Below, piece after piece: positions 26,947 through 35,007 of a DNA stretch of 40,987 bases. Location of the stretch: the NCBI GenBank assembly GCA_937928555.1, contig CALFWR010000084.1, positions 1 to 40,987 of the forward strand. Direction: 5' to 3'. Position 1 is the first letter of the stretch; each line of letters starts with the position of its first letter. This DNA is from an uncultured Pirellulaceae bacterium. Lineage in GTDB: Bacteria > Planctomycetota > Planctomycetia > Pirellulales > Pirellulaceae. A model generated the notes under the pieces. The model saw only the letters and a list, made by a program, of their open reading frames with translations. It searched no databases and had not been told where the DNA came from. Both the position numbers and the translations under genes were made by a program.

Positions 26947-27228
26947 ATGGGCAGAGCGAAAAAAGAAGAACCGGTTTTTGATATTGAATCGATATCCAGA
27001 TATCAGAAAGAGACAACCCAACCATTCGACTGGAAAGCATTCCGGTTTCGCGCCGGGATCCTGCTTGCTGTCGTGGTGCTGTGGGGTTGTTGCATCGCCT
27101 GGCCGATGCATCACTGGCTCCAGCCATCGACTTCGCAGGGTCAATTTCTGCTTATGGTTTTTAACCTGCTGGGAATGAGTGCGGTGGAGTTCTTCGTTCG
27201 AACCCAGTTGGCCAGAGAGCCAGAGTAG
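26947..27228 (+). CDS. Small membrane protein at end of biosynthetic operon
   Basis: A 93-aa protein of unknown function, MGRAKKEEPVFDIESIS at the N-terminus, then two hydrophobic segments (about 37-55 and 66-84) and a charged end. CAGGAG lies nine bases before the ATG at 26947, and the start is two bases after the preceding stop, so it belongs to the operon. It is too short to be a classical exporter; it could anchor the enzymes at the membrane or assist export (inference). Its TAG stop lies inside the first unit of a 24-base tandem repeat, so its natural C-terminus may have been altered by repeat insertion. Confidence 0.7.
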   Translation: MGRAKKEEPVFDIESISRYQKETTQPFDWKAFRFRAGILLAVVVLWGCCIAWPMHHWLQPSTSQGQFLLMVFNLLGMSAVEFFVRTQLAREPE

Positions 27229-27262
27229 CAGGCACACTGAGAGCCAGAGTAGCAGGCACACT
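27215..27262 (+). repeat. Two perfect 24-bp tandem units carrying GTAGCAGGCACAC
   Basis: Units at 27215-27238 and 27239-27262 are identical. The first supplies the stop codon of the small membrane protein gene. The core belongs to the AGTAGGCACAC palindrome type I recall between planctomycete genes; an inverted relative is at 27469-27489. Confidence 0.85.
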
Positions 27263-27285
27263 TCGAGGCTGTGATTTTTTCGATC

Positions 27286-27329
27286 ACCCTCCCATCTGGG
27301 AGGGTCGGCGGTTCACCGCCGGGGAGGGT
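27286..27329. repeat. Double hairpin palindrome between convergent genes
   Basis: ACCCTCCCA-TC-TGGGAGGGT (27286-27305) forms a perfect 9-bp stem, followed directly by CGGCGGT-TC-ACCGCCG (27306-27321), a perfect 7-bp stem, and then another GGGAGGGT that could pair with the first arm. It could act as a bidirectional terminator or transcript-end barrier. No T-run follows. Confidence 0.65.
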
Positions 27330-27343
27330 TGCGCGCGACGGGC

Positions 27344-27411
27344 ATTGCCAAAGGGAGAGCATTGCCAAAGGGAGAGCATTGCCAAAGGGAGAGCATTGGT
27401 ATTGCGGCGAA
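27344..27411 (+). repeat. Four perfect tandem copies of a 17-bp unit
   Basis: ATTGCCAAAGGGAGAGC is repeated four times without any change or spacer, then a partial ATTG. Perfect identity implies recent expansion by slippage. It is non-coding in context and not a CRISPR array. Confidence 0.92.
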
Positions 27412-27427
27412 TAGAATCATAACCTCT

Positions 27428-27489
27428 CCGTGTGCCGCCACGTTTTTCTGCGCTCGACGGCACACGGAGTGTGCCTACTACTTTGGCTA
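27428..27489. repeat. GTGTGCC palindrome with inverted copy of the 27215 repeat
   Basis: CCGTGTGCCG (27428-27437) and CGGCACACGG (27458-27467) are perfect inverted arms around 20 bases. They are followed by AGTGTGCCTACTACTTTGGCT (27469-27489), the near-exact reverse complement of the GTAGCAGGCACAC unit at 27215-27262. It overlaps the stop codon of the convergent ABC ATPase gene. Confidence 0.75.
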
Positions 27490-28251
27490 CTTTGCCTGCT
27501 GCTTTGTCAGTTCCGCAAAGACCTTCAGATTGCCTTCGTAGACGTCGCAGAGCAGTTCCGGATTGAGAACAACCGATGGCGGACCGAAGCCGAACAAACG
27601 CTGCTTGAGCAAAATCAGTTTGTCGAAATACTCCGCTGCGGTGGCAAGGTCATGGTGGACCACGACGACGGTTTTGCCTTCGGATTTGGTTTTTTGCAAC
27701 ACATCCAGAATGGCTCTTTCGGTTGCCGCGTCAACACCGGCAAACGGTTCATCCAACAACAGAATTTCTGCGTTCTGCGCCAGAGCCCTTGCCATAAAGA
27801 CACGCTGCTGTTGGCCGCCGGAAAGCTGACCGATTTGAGATTTTGCGAAATCGCTCATGCGAACCAACTCCAACGCCTGGTCGGCCTTGGCGTAGTCCTG
27901 GCGAGAAAGATTCTGCCACCAACGGCGATGCCCGTAGCGCCCCATCGCTGCGACTTCGCGGACGGTGATCGGAAAATCCCAATCGACGCTGCCGCGTTGT
28001 GGAACGTAAGCGACCATCCCGCGAGTCTGTGAGACTTCCCGATCAAAAAGAAAAACTTCACCGACATCAGGTTTGATAAACCCCATCATCGATTTAATAA
28101 GCGTCGATTTCCCCGATCCATTGGGGCCGATGACACCGATCAGTTCGCCAGCGGGAACATCGACCGTGACGTCCAGTAACGCAGGAACCGGTCCGTAGCT
28201 GACGGTCAGGTCTTCGACGCGAATGGCGATTTTGGTTGAAGTGCTGCTCAT
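27487..28251 (-). CDS. Mn/Zn/Fe-type ABC transporter ATP-binding protein
   Basis: A 254-aa ABC ATPase that would energise a metal-ion transporter. Walker A GPNGSGKST is at 42-50, the signature LSGGQ at 143-147, Walker B ILLLDE at 163-168 and the H-loop in VVVVHHD at 195-201. The Q-loop region YVPQRGSVDWDFPITVREV is the fingerprint of the manganese/zinc/iron (TroB/MntB-like) subfamily. It is the second gene of a pair, eight bases after the 168-aa gene. A permease gene would be expected downstream, but the DNA there holds only repeats and the convergent biosynthetic operon, so the transporter is incomplete here. Confidence 0.9.
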   Translation of the reverse strand: MSSTSTKIAIRVEDLTVSYGPVPALLDVTVDVPAGELIGVIGPNGSGKSTLIKSMMGFIKPDVGEVFLFDREVSQTRGMVAYVPQRGSVDWDFPITVREVAAMGRYGHRRWWQNLSRQDYAKADQALELVRMSDFAKSQIGQLSGGQQQRVFMARALAQNAEILLLDEPFAGVDAATERAILDVLQKTKSEGKTVVVVHHDLATAAEYFDKLILLKQRLFGFGPPSVVLNPELLCDVYEGNLKVFAELTKQQAK

Positions 28252-28259
28252 GGTACCGA

Positions 28260-28766
28260 CTAGTGCAAATTCCCTTCACCTTCCGGGGTGCCCTCAATGA
28301 AAAAGGGAACTTCGCCGCCGACCGTTGCATCAAACTCGTCGTCGGATGCGAAAACTTCTCGGGCAATTTCTCTGCCACCGTAAAGGACTTTGACCAGCAT
28401 CGCTTTCAACGCCGGCCCGGAATCACCAAAATCATCTGCGACTGCGGGATTGGCGAAAACGGTAAAGCTGTTTCTGCCGACTTCGACGCCCTCAAGTGAA
28501 AACTCAATGGGCTCGGCGGCAGGAAGTAAATCTTTCTGGCTGTTGTAGGCGACGTTGCCCCCAAAGGAAACCTTGATCGCGTCCTCGCGAAAGTCCGCGT
28601 TACCCTGGCAGTCAAAATTCCGCACGATCCGGATCGTCGTTTCCGCAGCGGCGGACGCAAATTCGACTTCCGGAGGTTTGCGTCTGACGTTGCTGTCGAT
28701 GTCAATGAACAGCCACGTGCCGCCCAGAATTATGATCGAAAGCACGATGGTTGCGAGCAGTCGCAT
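28260..28766 (-). CDS. Membrane-anchored hypothetical protein paired with metal ABC ATPase
   Basis: A 168-aa protein that I do not recognise. One N-terminal hydrophobic segment (LLATIVLSIIILGGTWLFI, about residues 3-21) is followed by a predominantly beta-like soluble region with many acidic residues, ending EGTPEGEGNLH. No catalytic motif is evident and cysteine is scarce. It is probably exported and anchored by the uncleaved N-terminus. The tight spacing with the metal ABC ATPase suggests a related role, but it does not resemble the usual metal-binding ZnuA/TroA protein. The promoter probably lies between the ATG and the interspersed repeat that starts 47 bases upstream. Confidence 0.65.
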   Translation of the reverse strand: MRLLATIVLSIIILGGTWLFIDIDSNVRRKPPEVEFASAAAETTIRIVRNFDCQGNADFREDAIKVSFGGNVAYNSQKDLLPAAEPIEFSLEGVEVGRNSFTVFANPAVADDFGDSGPALKAMLVKVLYGGREIAREVFASDDEFDATVGGEVPFFIEGTPEGEGNLH

Positions 28767-28812
28767 GAAAACCTTTACCGATGCTGTTAGCGTTTGTTTT
28801 GCGGAGGATCTT

Positions 28813-29002
28813 ATCCCGGATTATTCACGAGGCGTGGGCGTCAGAGTCAGTTCCGACAGTGATCCGCGTCTCTGATGCGATGAAACGATCGCTGTCGTTT
28901 TCATCTATCGGATGATTCGCGATTCTTGTTGAAATTCAGCTTTTCCCTTGCTCCCGTTGGCCAGACGTAGAATCAACGCCCGTCGTCGTGAATAATTCGG
29001 GT
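28813..29002 (-). repeat. Complete interspersed inverted-end element, subfamily A
   Basis: A 190-bp element bounded by ATCCCGGATTATTCACGA at 28813-28830 and its imperfect inverse (TCGTGAATAATTCGGGT) at the right end. The interior is the reverse complement of the edge copies at 1-140 and 40814-40987. It contains no ORF of note and no clear target duplication at the flanks. It is the reference copy for the family in this window: MITE-like by structure, and mobility is inferred. Confidence 0.85.
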
Positions 29003-29415
29003 TTGAGTGACACAAGATCTGCGGCTCATGGTCAGCCACAGGCCAATCAGCGCAGGTTCGCACAAGGACCATCGCACGCACCGTCAGCATGGGGTAATTC
29101 GGTTCGCACTGGATACCGATGAAATGTCCGGACTAAACCAACAGCCCCCAAACGCCCCAAGCGAGGGATTGGATTAGCCACATTTGCTTACTTCGAGCCA
29201 TGCGGACTCCAGCGACTCGACATCAAGATGACGCCATGCGTCATTATTTGGACGACACGTTTGATACACCAAGGACCAGATTCCCCGGTTTTCTTTGCTG
29301 GCATAAATTTTGCTCGGGCTGTACGACTTGTTTGGCCAACTTCGACGAATAAAACTGGTTGACTGGTCCTCCTGTCAGTGACACGACCGTGTCGTATTCC
29401 AGCCATCGAGCTTCG
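29003..29415. other. Intergenic region upstream of the RTX metzincin gene
   Basis: This 413-base stretch has no credible gene. It holds two short perfect inverted repeats that could be operators or transcript hairpins: TGACGC-CA-TGCGTCA at about 29230-29243, and GACACG-AC-CGTGTC at 29380-29393, only 22 bases before the next start codon. No convincing promoter pair was identified. Confidence 0.4.
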
Positions 29416-31329
29416 ATGAATCGCAAAAAACGCTCACGCACCGCCCCAGCCCGTTCCAACAACTATCAAACGCTTGAGCCGCGCCAGATGTTGGCCAGCA
29501 TTGGGTTTGACAACGGCGAAGTCATCGTTCGCGGCAACGCAGGCAACGACGTGATTGAACTCGTTGGCAGTTCCGATTTTCAAAGCTTCACCGTTCGAAT
29601 AAACAGTGATGCGAATCTGACTGAAACGTTTCAGTATTCCGAAGTGACGAGCCTGTTGGTTTTCGCTGGTGGGGGAGACGACCGGGTAACCAATACCTTG
29701 CTTCGCGATTCGCTAATCAATGGCGGCGCAGGAAATGATTTCCTTGAAGGCGGGTTCCGTGACGACATACTGGTCGGCGGAACAGGAAACGATACCCTCG
29801 TCGGACGTGTTGGCGGCGACACCCTTCGCGGCCAGGGTGGCGTGGATCGAATCTTTGGCGGGCCGGGACAGGATCGCCTGTTCGGTGCTGACGGAAATGA
29901 TACGCTCGTCGGTGGAACTGGAAACGACTTGCTGCGCGGCGACGCAGGTAATGACGTGCTACGCGGCCAGGATGGTGCAGACCGGCTCTTCGGTGGCGAA
30001 GATGCGGATCGGCTCTTTGGTGAAGCCGGCAATGATCGGCTGGTCGGACAAAATGGAAACGACATACTGGTCGGAGGTTTCGGCAACGATCGCCTGGAAG
30101 GCAACGCTGGCGATGACTTGCTTAATGGAAATGAAGGCAACGATACAATCTTCGCAGGTTTGGGAGACGACACAGCCAACGGTGGTCGGGGCGATGATTC
30201 AATCTTTGGTATCGACGGTGCCAACACGCTTGGAGGCAATGGAGGCGATGACACCATCAATGGTGGCAACGGAGCAGACACAATCAGAGGCGGCAGCGGG
30301 AATGACCGCCTGGCCGGAGGAGCCGGTGACGATCGAATCCGGGGAGGGGATGGAGATGACGAAATCTTCGGTGGCTCAGGCGACGACAATTTGGCGGGCA
30401 ACGATGGTGCTGACCTGTTAGCAGGGCAGGATGGAGATGACGAACTTTTTGGAAGTTTGTTCGCGCCTGAAGGTTCTTCGCAGAATCGCCTGCTTGGCAA
30501 TGCCGGAGATGACGGATTTGTTGCTGTCAGTAGTGCCGATTTTCTCAATGGCGGAGAGGGAGTGGACCAATTTAGTGCGGCGGCAACATCGCGTTTTGAG
30601 TTCCAGGTGGATCGAGTTGGAGCCGGCTTTCAGCTAACCGATATCAGGATACCGAGTGAATCTGCTTTTTTTGACCAGATAACTCTCTTCAGCGTGGAAC
30701 AAATCGAAGCGTTTCAGGAAGACGCCGTGCCGATTGCATCACTGTTGACGCGGCCCATCACCCAGCGAATCATCGTTCAGCCGATTGTTGTTTCAGATGA
30801 TGATGGCTCCAACACAGCGATTTCTTTTGGCAACGCCGAACAGGAAGCCGAAATCCGAAGAAGGGTTAATCGAATCTACAATCAGGCTGGCGTGGAAGTC
30901 GAATTCCTTCCGACACGGCAGTACAACAGCACCTTTGCCAACGGAGTTGGAGAGGGTATTCGTCCTTTGGGTGATTTTTCCGAAATCATTGCTCGTGGTG
31001 ACGCGGCAGGAATTGGTAGTTCGGACCCGCTGGTCGTTGACTATTATTTTGTCAACCGGGTGCCTGGCCTGGAGGCGCCTATTGTCAGCAGCAACGGCAG
31101 AGCTTTTGTCGGACGCACTGGGGCCGTGCAGGCAGTGTCAGACGTTGCTCCGGATTTTTTGGTCGGGCGAAGCTTCATTGCCAGGGCTTTAGCCCATGAG
31201 GTTGGTCACAACCTTGGGCTTGAACATTCGACTACTCCATCGCTGTTGGACACGATGGGATCAACCGGTTTTCTGACACCCACTCAGATTCAGCGGATTT
31301 TGGCCAGCGATATTACCCAGCCTGTCTGA
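29416..31329 (+). CDS. Secreted RTX-repeat protein with C-terminal metzincin protease and LEPR signal
   Basis: A 637-aa extracellular or surface protein. The basic N-terminus leads into LEPRQMLA (20-27), the planctomycete LEPR-type sorting motif. From about 103 to 347 it consists of calcium-binding RTX nonapeptides (GGxGxDxLx type, for example GGTGNDTLV, GADGNDTLV, GGSGNDRLA). The C-terminal part, about 455-637, has HEVGHNLGLEH beginning at H594, the complete metzincin zinc motif HExxHxxGxxH; LLDTMGS after it may be the Met-turn. The repeat-first, protease-last order is inverted relative to serralysins. The ATG at 29416 is chosen over 29359 because it yields the LEPR N-terminus. Confidence 0.88.
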   Translation: MNRKKRSRTAPARSNNYQTLEPRQMLASIGFDNGEVIVRGNAGNDVIELVGSSDFQSFTVRINSDANLTETFQYSEVTSLLVFAGGGDDRVTNTLLRDSLINGGAGNDFLEGGFRDDILVGGTGNDTLVGRVGGDTLRGQGGVDRIFGGPGQDRLFGADGNDTLVGGTGNDLLRGDAGNDVLRGQDGADRLFGGEDADRLFGEAGNDRLVGQNGNDILVGGFGNDRLEGNAGDDLLNGNEGNDTIFAGLGDDTANGGRGDDSIFGIDGANTLGGNGGDDTINGGNGADTIRGGSGNDRLAGGAGDDRIRGGDGDDEIFGGSGDDNLAGNDGADLLAGQDGDDELFGSLFAPEGSSQNRLLGNAGDDGFVAVSSADFLNGGEGVDQFSAAATSRFEFQVDRVGAGFQLTDIRIPSESAFFDQITLFSVEQIEAFQEDAVPIASLLTRPITQRIIVQPIVVSDDDGSNTAISFGNAEQEAEIRRRVNRIYNQAGVEVEFLPTRQYNSTFANGVGEGIRPLGDFSEIIARGDAAGIGSSDPLVVDYYFVNRVPGLEAPIVSSNGRAFVGRTGAVQAVSDVAPDFLVGRSFIARALAHEVGHNLGLEHSTTPSLLDTMGSTGFLTPTQIQRILASDITQPV

Positions 31330-31518
31330 TTTTCCGGGGCCACCGTTTTTCTTCTTCCAAATCCGACGGCAGCTTCAGGGGATTGCGCTGTCAACCGTTT
31401 GATTTGCGTTCGGGATGTCATGGGTGTGACCGCGGGATCATTTCGTGTGACTCGCTGAAGTTCAATCTTGCCATCCGCCATCCGCCACCCGCAGTTACGG
31501 ATGATTTGCCTATTTTGG

Positions 31519-31540
31519 TCCCGGATTATTCACGACGAGC
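31519..31540 (+). repeat. Solo left end of the interspersed repeat
   Basis: TCCCGGATTATTCACGACGA is identical to the left end of the element at 40814. Beyond it only GGCCAACGG is shared with the subfamily-A interior, so most of the element is deleted. No matching right end was found. Confidence 0.7.
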
Positions 31541-31806
31541 ACCGGCCAACGGCTCACTTTGGGGTTTGTTAATGCGAGCCGGGGTTTCAATCCCGCCCTG
31601 CCTTGCGACACTTGTGGTGCGTGGATGAAACAGGGTGGCCCAGTCAACGGAACCTCCGGTGCATTAACCCGGATTAAGAGTCAATTTGCACAATGCTGGG
31701 AACCCAAAAGCCCGTTCACAGTACAAATTGTCCAAACGGAAGCCTTGCTGTTGATCAAAAGTTGCTTCAGGGTATCGTTTTTAAGGCGAATCGCCTGTTT
31801 TCTCGC

Positions 31807-31832
31807 GTTGATCACTTTTGACGTCGATCAAC
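31807..31832. promoter_or_regulatory. Candidate operator upstream of hppD
   Basis: GTTGATC and GATCAAC form a perfect 7-bp inverted repeat around 12 bases, about 55 bases before the hppD start. Size and placement fit a dimeric transcription factor site controlling tyrosine catabolism, but no regulator gene lies in the window. TTGACG within the spacer could be a -35 element. Confidence 0.35.
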
Positions 31833-31887
31833 TTAACGAGCACATCGCCGGCGACGCGATTCGATTCACAACAGGAGACAGACAAGC

Positions 31888-32997
31888 ATGGGACCTTTTC
31901 CGCACAACGCACCCCGATCGACAATCAGTGAGCAAAACCCTGCCGGCACCGACGGATTTGAGTTCGTGGAGTTCGCGCATCCTGAACCCCAAGTTTTGCG
32001 CGATCTGTTTTCGTCGATGGGCTACACGCATGTGGCGACTCACAAGTCCATGTCCATCGAGCTGTGGCAGCAAGGCGACATTTCTTACCTGATCAATGCT
32101 CAGCCCGACACGCATGCGGCGGGCTTCATCGAAGACCATGGTCCTTGCGCGGCGTCGATGGGTTGGCGTGTTGCCGACGCGGAACATGCGTTCAAGCACG
32201 CGGTCGCCAAGGGTGCCGAACCCTACACCGGCGATGGCAAAGCCCTGGACGTTCCGGCGATCGTTGGGATTGGTGGATCGCTGATTTACTTTGTCGATCA
32301 GTACTTTGATACCAGTCCCTACAACGAACAGTTTGACTGGATCGCCAAAGCCCATCCGCAAGGCGTCGGCTTTCATTACCTTGACCACCTGACGCACAAT
32401 GTCTTTCGCGGCAACATGGACAAGTGGTTCAGGTTTTACGGCGACCTGTTTAACTTTCGCGAGATTCGTTTCTTTGACATCCAGGGCAAGTACACGGGCC
32501 TGTTAAGCCGGGCGTTGACGTCACCTTGTGGGAGAATTCGAATTCCAATCAATGAGGACCGGGGCGAAACCGGTCAGATTGTGAACTATCTGAAAAAGTA
32601 CAATGGCGAAGGGATCCAGCACATCGCCGTTGGAGCGTTGGACATTTACGATGCAGTTGATGAGATCCACCAACGAGGCGTTCGATTCATGCCCGGCCCG
32701 CCAGATGCCTACTACGCGATGTCCAAAGATCGGGTTGTCGAGCACCAAGAACCGCTGGACCGGATGAAGAAACACGGCATCCTGATTGACGGAGAGGGTG
32801 TCGTGGACGGCGGGGAAACCAAAATTCTGCTACAGATTTTTTCCAAAACCGTCATCGGTCCGATATTCTTTGAGTTTATCCAACGCAAAGGCGACGATGG
32901 GTTCGGAGAAGGTAACTTCAAGGCGCTGTTTGAGTCGATCGAAGCCGACGAGATGGCCAAAGGCGAATACGGTGATGAAATTCAGCAGCAGAGCTAA
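31888..32997 (+). CDS. hppD: 4-hydroxyphenylpyruvate dioxygenase
   Basis: A 369-aa non-haem iron enzyme that converts 4-hydroxyphenylpyruvate to homogentisate, the second step of tyrosine degradation. Two vicinal-oxygen-chelate halves are visible. The iron ligands are H167 in YLDHLTH, H245 in GIQHIAVG, and E329 in FFEFIQRKGDDGFGEGNF, the last being the strongly conserved C-terminal signature. CAGGAGA lies just upstream of the ATG at 31888. The gene is followed after 12 bases by hmgA, the next pathway step. Confidence 0.95.
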   Translation: MGPFPHNAPRSTISEQNPAGTDGFEFVEFAHPEPQVLRDLFSSMGYTHVATHKSMSIELWQQGDISYLINAQPDTHAAGFIEDHGPCAASMGWRVADAEHAFKHAVAKGAEPYTGDGKALDVPAIVGIGGSLIYFVDQYFDTSPYNEQFDWIAKAHPQGVGFHYLDHLTHNVFRGNMDKWFRFYGDLFNFREIRFFDIQGKYTGLLSRALTSPCGRIRIPINEDRGETGQIVNYLKKYNGEGIQHIAVGALDIYDAVDEIHQRGVRFMPGPPDAYYAMSKDRVVEHQEPLDRMKKHGILIDGEGVVDGGETKILLQIFSKTVIGPIFFEFIQRKGDDGFGEGNFKALFESIEADEMAKGEYGDEIQQQS

Positions 32998-33009
32998 CGG
33001 GAAGCGACA

Positions 33010-34332
33010 GTGACAGCGACGCAAAAAGGCTACATGCCCGGGTTTGGGAACGATTTTGAAACCGAAGCCCTTGCCGGTGCGCTGCCGGTTGGGCGAAACT
33101 CTCCGCGCCGCTGTGCTTATGGCTTGTACGCCGAACAACTTTCCGGTTCGCCGTTCACTGCGCCGCACGCGACCCTCGAGCGTTCGTGGCTTTACCGAAT
33201 CCGGCCTTCGGTCAAGCACGTTCGGCGCTTTGGAAAGATTGAGATGCCGTACTGGAAAAGTGGTCCCAACATTGTTCCCGACGTCGTGTCGCTGGGTCAG
33301 TACCGCTGGGATCCGACACCTTTCCCGAGTCAGCAAGTCAACTTTGTCAGCGGCATGCGAACGATGACCACCGCCGGCGACGCGCGAACGCATTGCGGCA
33401 TGGCGACGCATGTTTACCTCGCGAATGAGAGCATGGGCGACGAGTTCTTTTACAATGCGGATGCGGAGTTGCTGATCGTGCCGCAAGCCGGTCGCCTGTC
33501 GATCTGTACCGAGTTCGGAAAGATTGAGCTTGAGCCATTGGAGGTCTGCGTGTTGCCGCGCGGTATGGTTTTCAAAGTCGATCTGTTGGACGACCAGGCC
33601 CGGGGCTTTGTTTGCGAAAACTATGGCGCAAAATTTACATTGCCCGGTCGCGGTCCGATCGGAGCCAACTGCTTGGCGAACCCGAGGGACTTCAAGACGC
33701 CGGTTGCGTGGTTCGAAGACCGGGATGCGGATTGCGGCGTGACGGTCAAATGGTGTGGCGAGTTTCATCGCACTGAAATCGATCATTCACCGCTGGACGT
33801 GGTCGCCTGGCACGGAAATTATGCTCCTTACAAGTACGATCTGCGGCACTTTGCGGCGGTCGGTTCGATTACCTTTGATCACCCGGACCCGTCGATTTTT
33901 ACGGTGCTCACCGCGCCGACGGCCGAAGAAGGTACCGCGAACATCGACTTTGTAATCTTTCCCCCGCGCTGGTTGCCGCAGCAGAACACGTTCCGCCCAC
34001 CGTGGTATCACAAGAACATCATGTCGGAACTGATGGGCAACATTTACGGGCAGTACGACGCCAAGCCCGAGGGATTTGTGCCCGGCGGGATCAGCCTGCA
34101 CAATTGCATGCTGCCTCACGGTCCGGACAATGATGCTTTTGAAAAGGCCAGCCATTCGACTGACGATCCGGTCTATCTGGACAACACGATGTCGTTCATG
34201 TTCGAGACCCGTTTCCCGCAGATGGTGACGGAGTTTGCCGCAAAAGAGGCTCCTTTGCAGGACAACTATGTTGACTGCTGGGAGGGGCTAAAGAAGCGAT
34301 TTAACGGCACGCCCGAAGGCGACTGGTCGTAG
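33010..34332 (+). CDS. hmgA: Homogentisate 1,2-dioxygenase
   Basis: A 440-aa iron dioxygenase that opens homogentisate to maleylacetoacetate. The N-terminus [14 protein letters not shown] is the family hallmark. The iron ligands align one residue off the human enzyme: H334 and E340 in YHKNIMSE, and H370 in LPHGPD. The length matches the family. The start is a GTG at 33010; GGGAAGCGA just before it is a possible ribosome binding site. It follows hppD by 12 bases. Maleylacetoacetate isomerase and fumarylacetoacetase, the next steps, are not in this window. Confidence 0.95.
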   Translation: MTATQKGYMPGFGNDFETEALAGALPVGRNSPRRCAYGLYAEQLSGSPFTAPHATLERSWLYRIRPSVKHVRRFGKIEMPYWKSGPNIVPDVVSLGQYRWDPTPFPSQQVNFVSGMRTMTTAGDARTHCGMATHVYLANESMGDEFFYNADAELLIVPQAGRLSICTEFGKIELEPLEVCVLPRGMVFKVDLLDDQARGFVCENYGAKFTLPGRGPIGANCLANPRDFKTPVAWFEDRDADCGVTVKWCGEFHRTEIDHSPLDVVAWHGNYAPYKYDLRHFAAVGSITFDHPDPSIFTVLTAPTAEEGTANIDFVIFPPRWLPQQNTFRPPWYHKNIMSELMGNIYGQYDAKPEGFVPGGISLHNCMLPHGPDNDAFEKASHSTDDPVYLDNTMSFMFETRFPQMVTEFAAKEAPLQDNYVDCWEGLKKRFNGTPEGDWS

Positions 34333-34386
34333 CAATTCAGCCATTGGGACACTACAGAAACGCAACAATCGCAACGAGGAAAAGAA

Positions 34387-35007
34387 ATGCAATTCAATCC
34401 TGCCGAAATGGGCATCCGTGAAGTTTACACGTTGATGGTACAGTTGATTACTCCGCGGCCGATTGCGTGGGTTTCTACTGTCTCCAAAGGCGGCGTCACG
34501 AATTTGGCGCCTTACAGTTTCTTTAACGGAATCGGTGCCAACCCGCCGTCGGTGCTTTTCTGCCCGGTCAATCGGCGCGACGGCAGCAAGAAGCACTCAC
34601 TGTTGAACGTGCTTGAAACCGGTGAATTCGTGGTCAACCTTGTTTGCTTTGATGATGCCGAAGTGATGGTTCAGACCTCTGCGGATTTCGAAGAAAACCA
34701 CAGCGAGATCGATGCGTTGGGAATTGAGACCGCCGCATCGAGCCTTGTCCAACCGCCTCGTGTCGCGTCGTCGCTGGCGCAGTTCGAATGCAAATTGCTC
34801 AAACACATTGAATTGGCAGACGGCCCTGCTGGAGCCAACGTGGTGATTGGCGAAGTGGTCATGATGCACGTGGACGATTCGGTGGTCGATAAAAATGTGG
34901 TCGACATTTCCGAGTTGGACAATGTTGGGCGTTTGGGCGGTAAGTCTTACACCCGGACGACGGATAACTTTGAGCTGGAGCGGCCGTCAGTGCCTGGCAA
35001 AACGTAG
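34387..35007 (+). CDS. Flavin reductase-like FMN-binding split-barrel protein
   Basis: A 206-aa protein of the flavin-reductase-like (DIM6/NTAB, FMN-binding split barrel) family. Diagnostic segments are LITPRPIAWVST (about 20-31), NLAPYSFFNGI (about 39-49) and the G-E-F-V-V-N-L stretch. Such proteins bind FMN and often reduce flavin for a partner monooxygenase, or have no known substrate. GAGG lies ten bases before the ATG. It is in the tyrosine degradation cluster, 54 bases after hmgA, so it may act on an aromatic or ring-opened intermediate; that is inference from position. Confidence 0.85.
   Translation: MQFNPAEMGIREVYTLMVQLITPRPIAWVSTVSKGGVTNLAPYSFFNGIGANPPSVLFCPVNRRDGSKKHSLLNVLETGEFVVNLVCFDDAEVMVQTSADFEENHSEIDALGIETAASSLVQPPRVASSLAQFECKLLKHIELADGPAGANVVIGEVVMMHVDDSVVDKNVVDISELDNVGRLGGKSYTRTTDNFELERPSVPGKT

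Larger units (their letters stand above)
31330..31887. other. Long intergenic region before the tyrosine degradation genes
   Basis: This 558-base stretch has no believable gene; short open frames here lack start context. It contains the solo repeat end at 31519-31540, a small hairpin AGGCG-AAT-CGCCT followed by GTTTT at about 31785-31800, and an inverted repeat at 31807-31832. The last 130 bases presumably hold the hppD promoter. Confidence 0.45.

Noticed and set aside
27344..27411. Possible CRISPR array
   Set aside because: The four 17-bp units are directly abutting with no spacers, and no cas genes are present.
29631..30548. 305-codon minus-strand frame rich in Pro and Ser
   Set aside because: It is the antisense image of the repetitive RTX region; periodic low-complexity sequence keeps the frame open.
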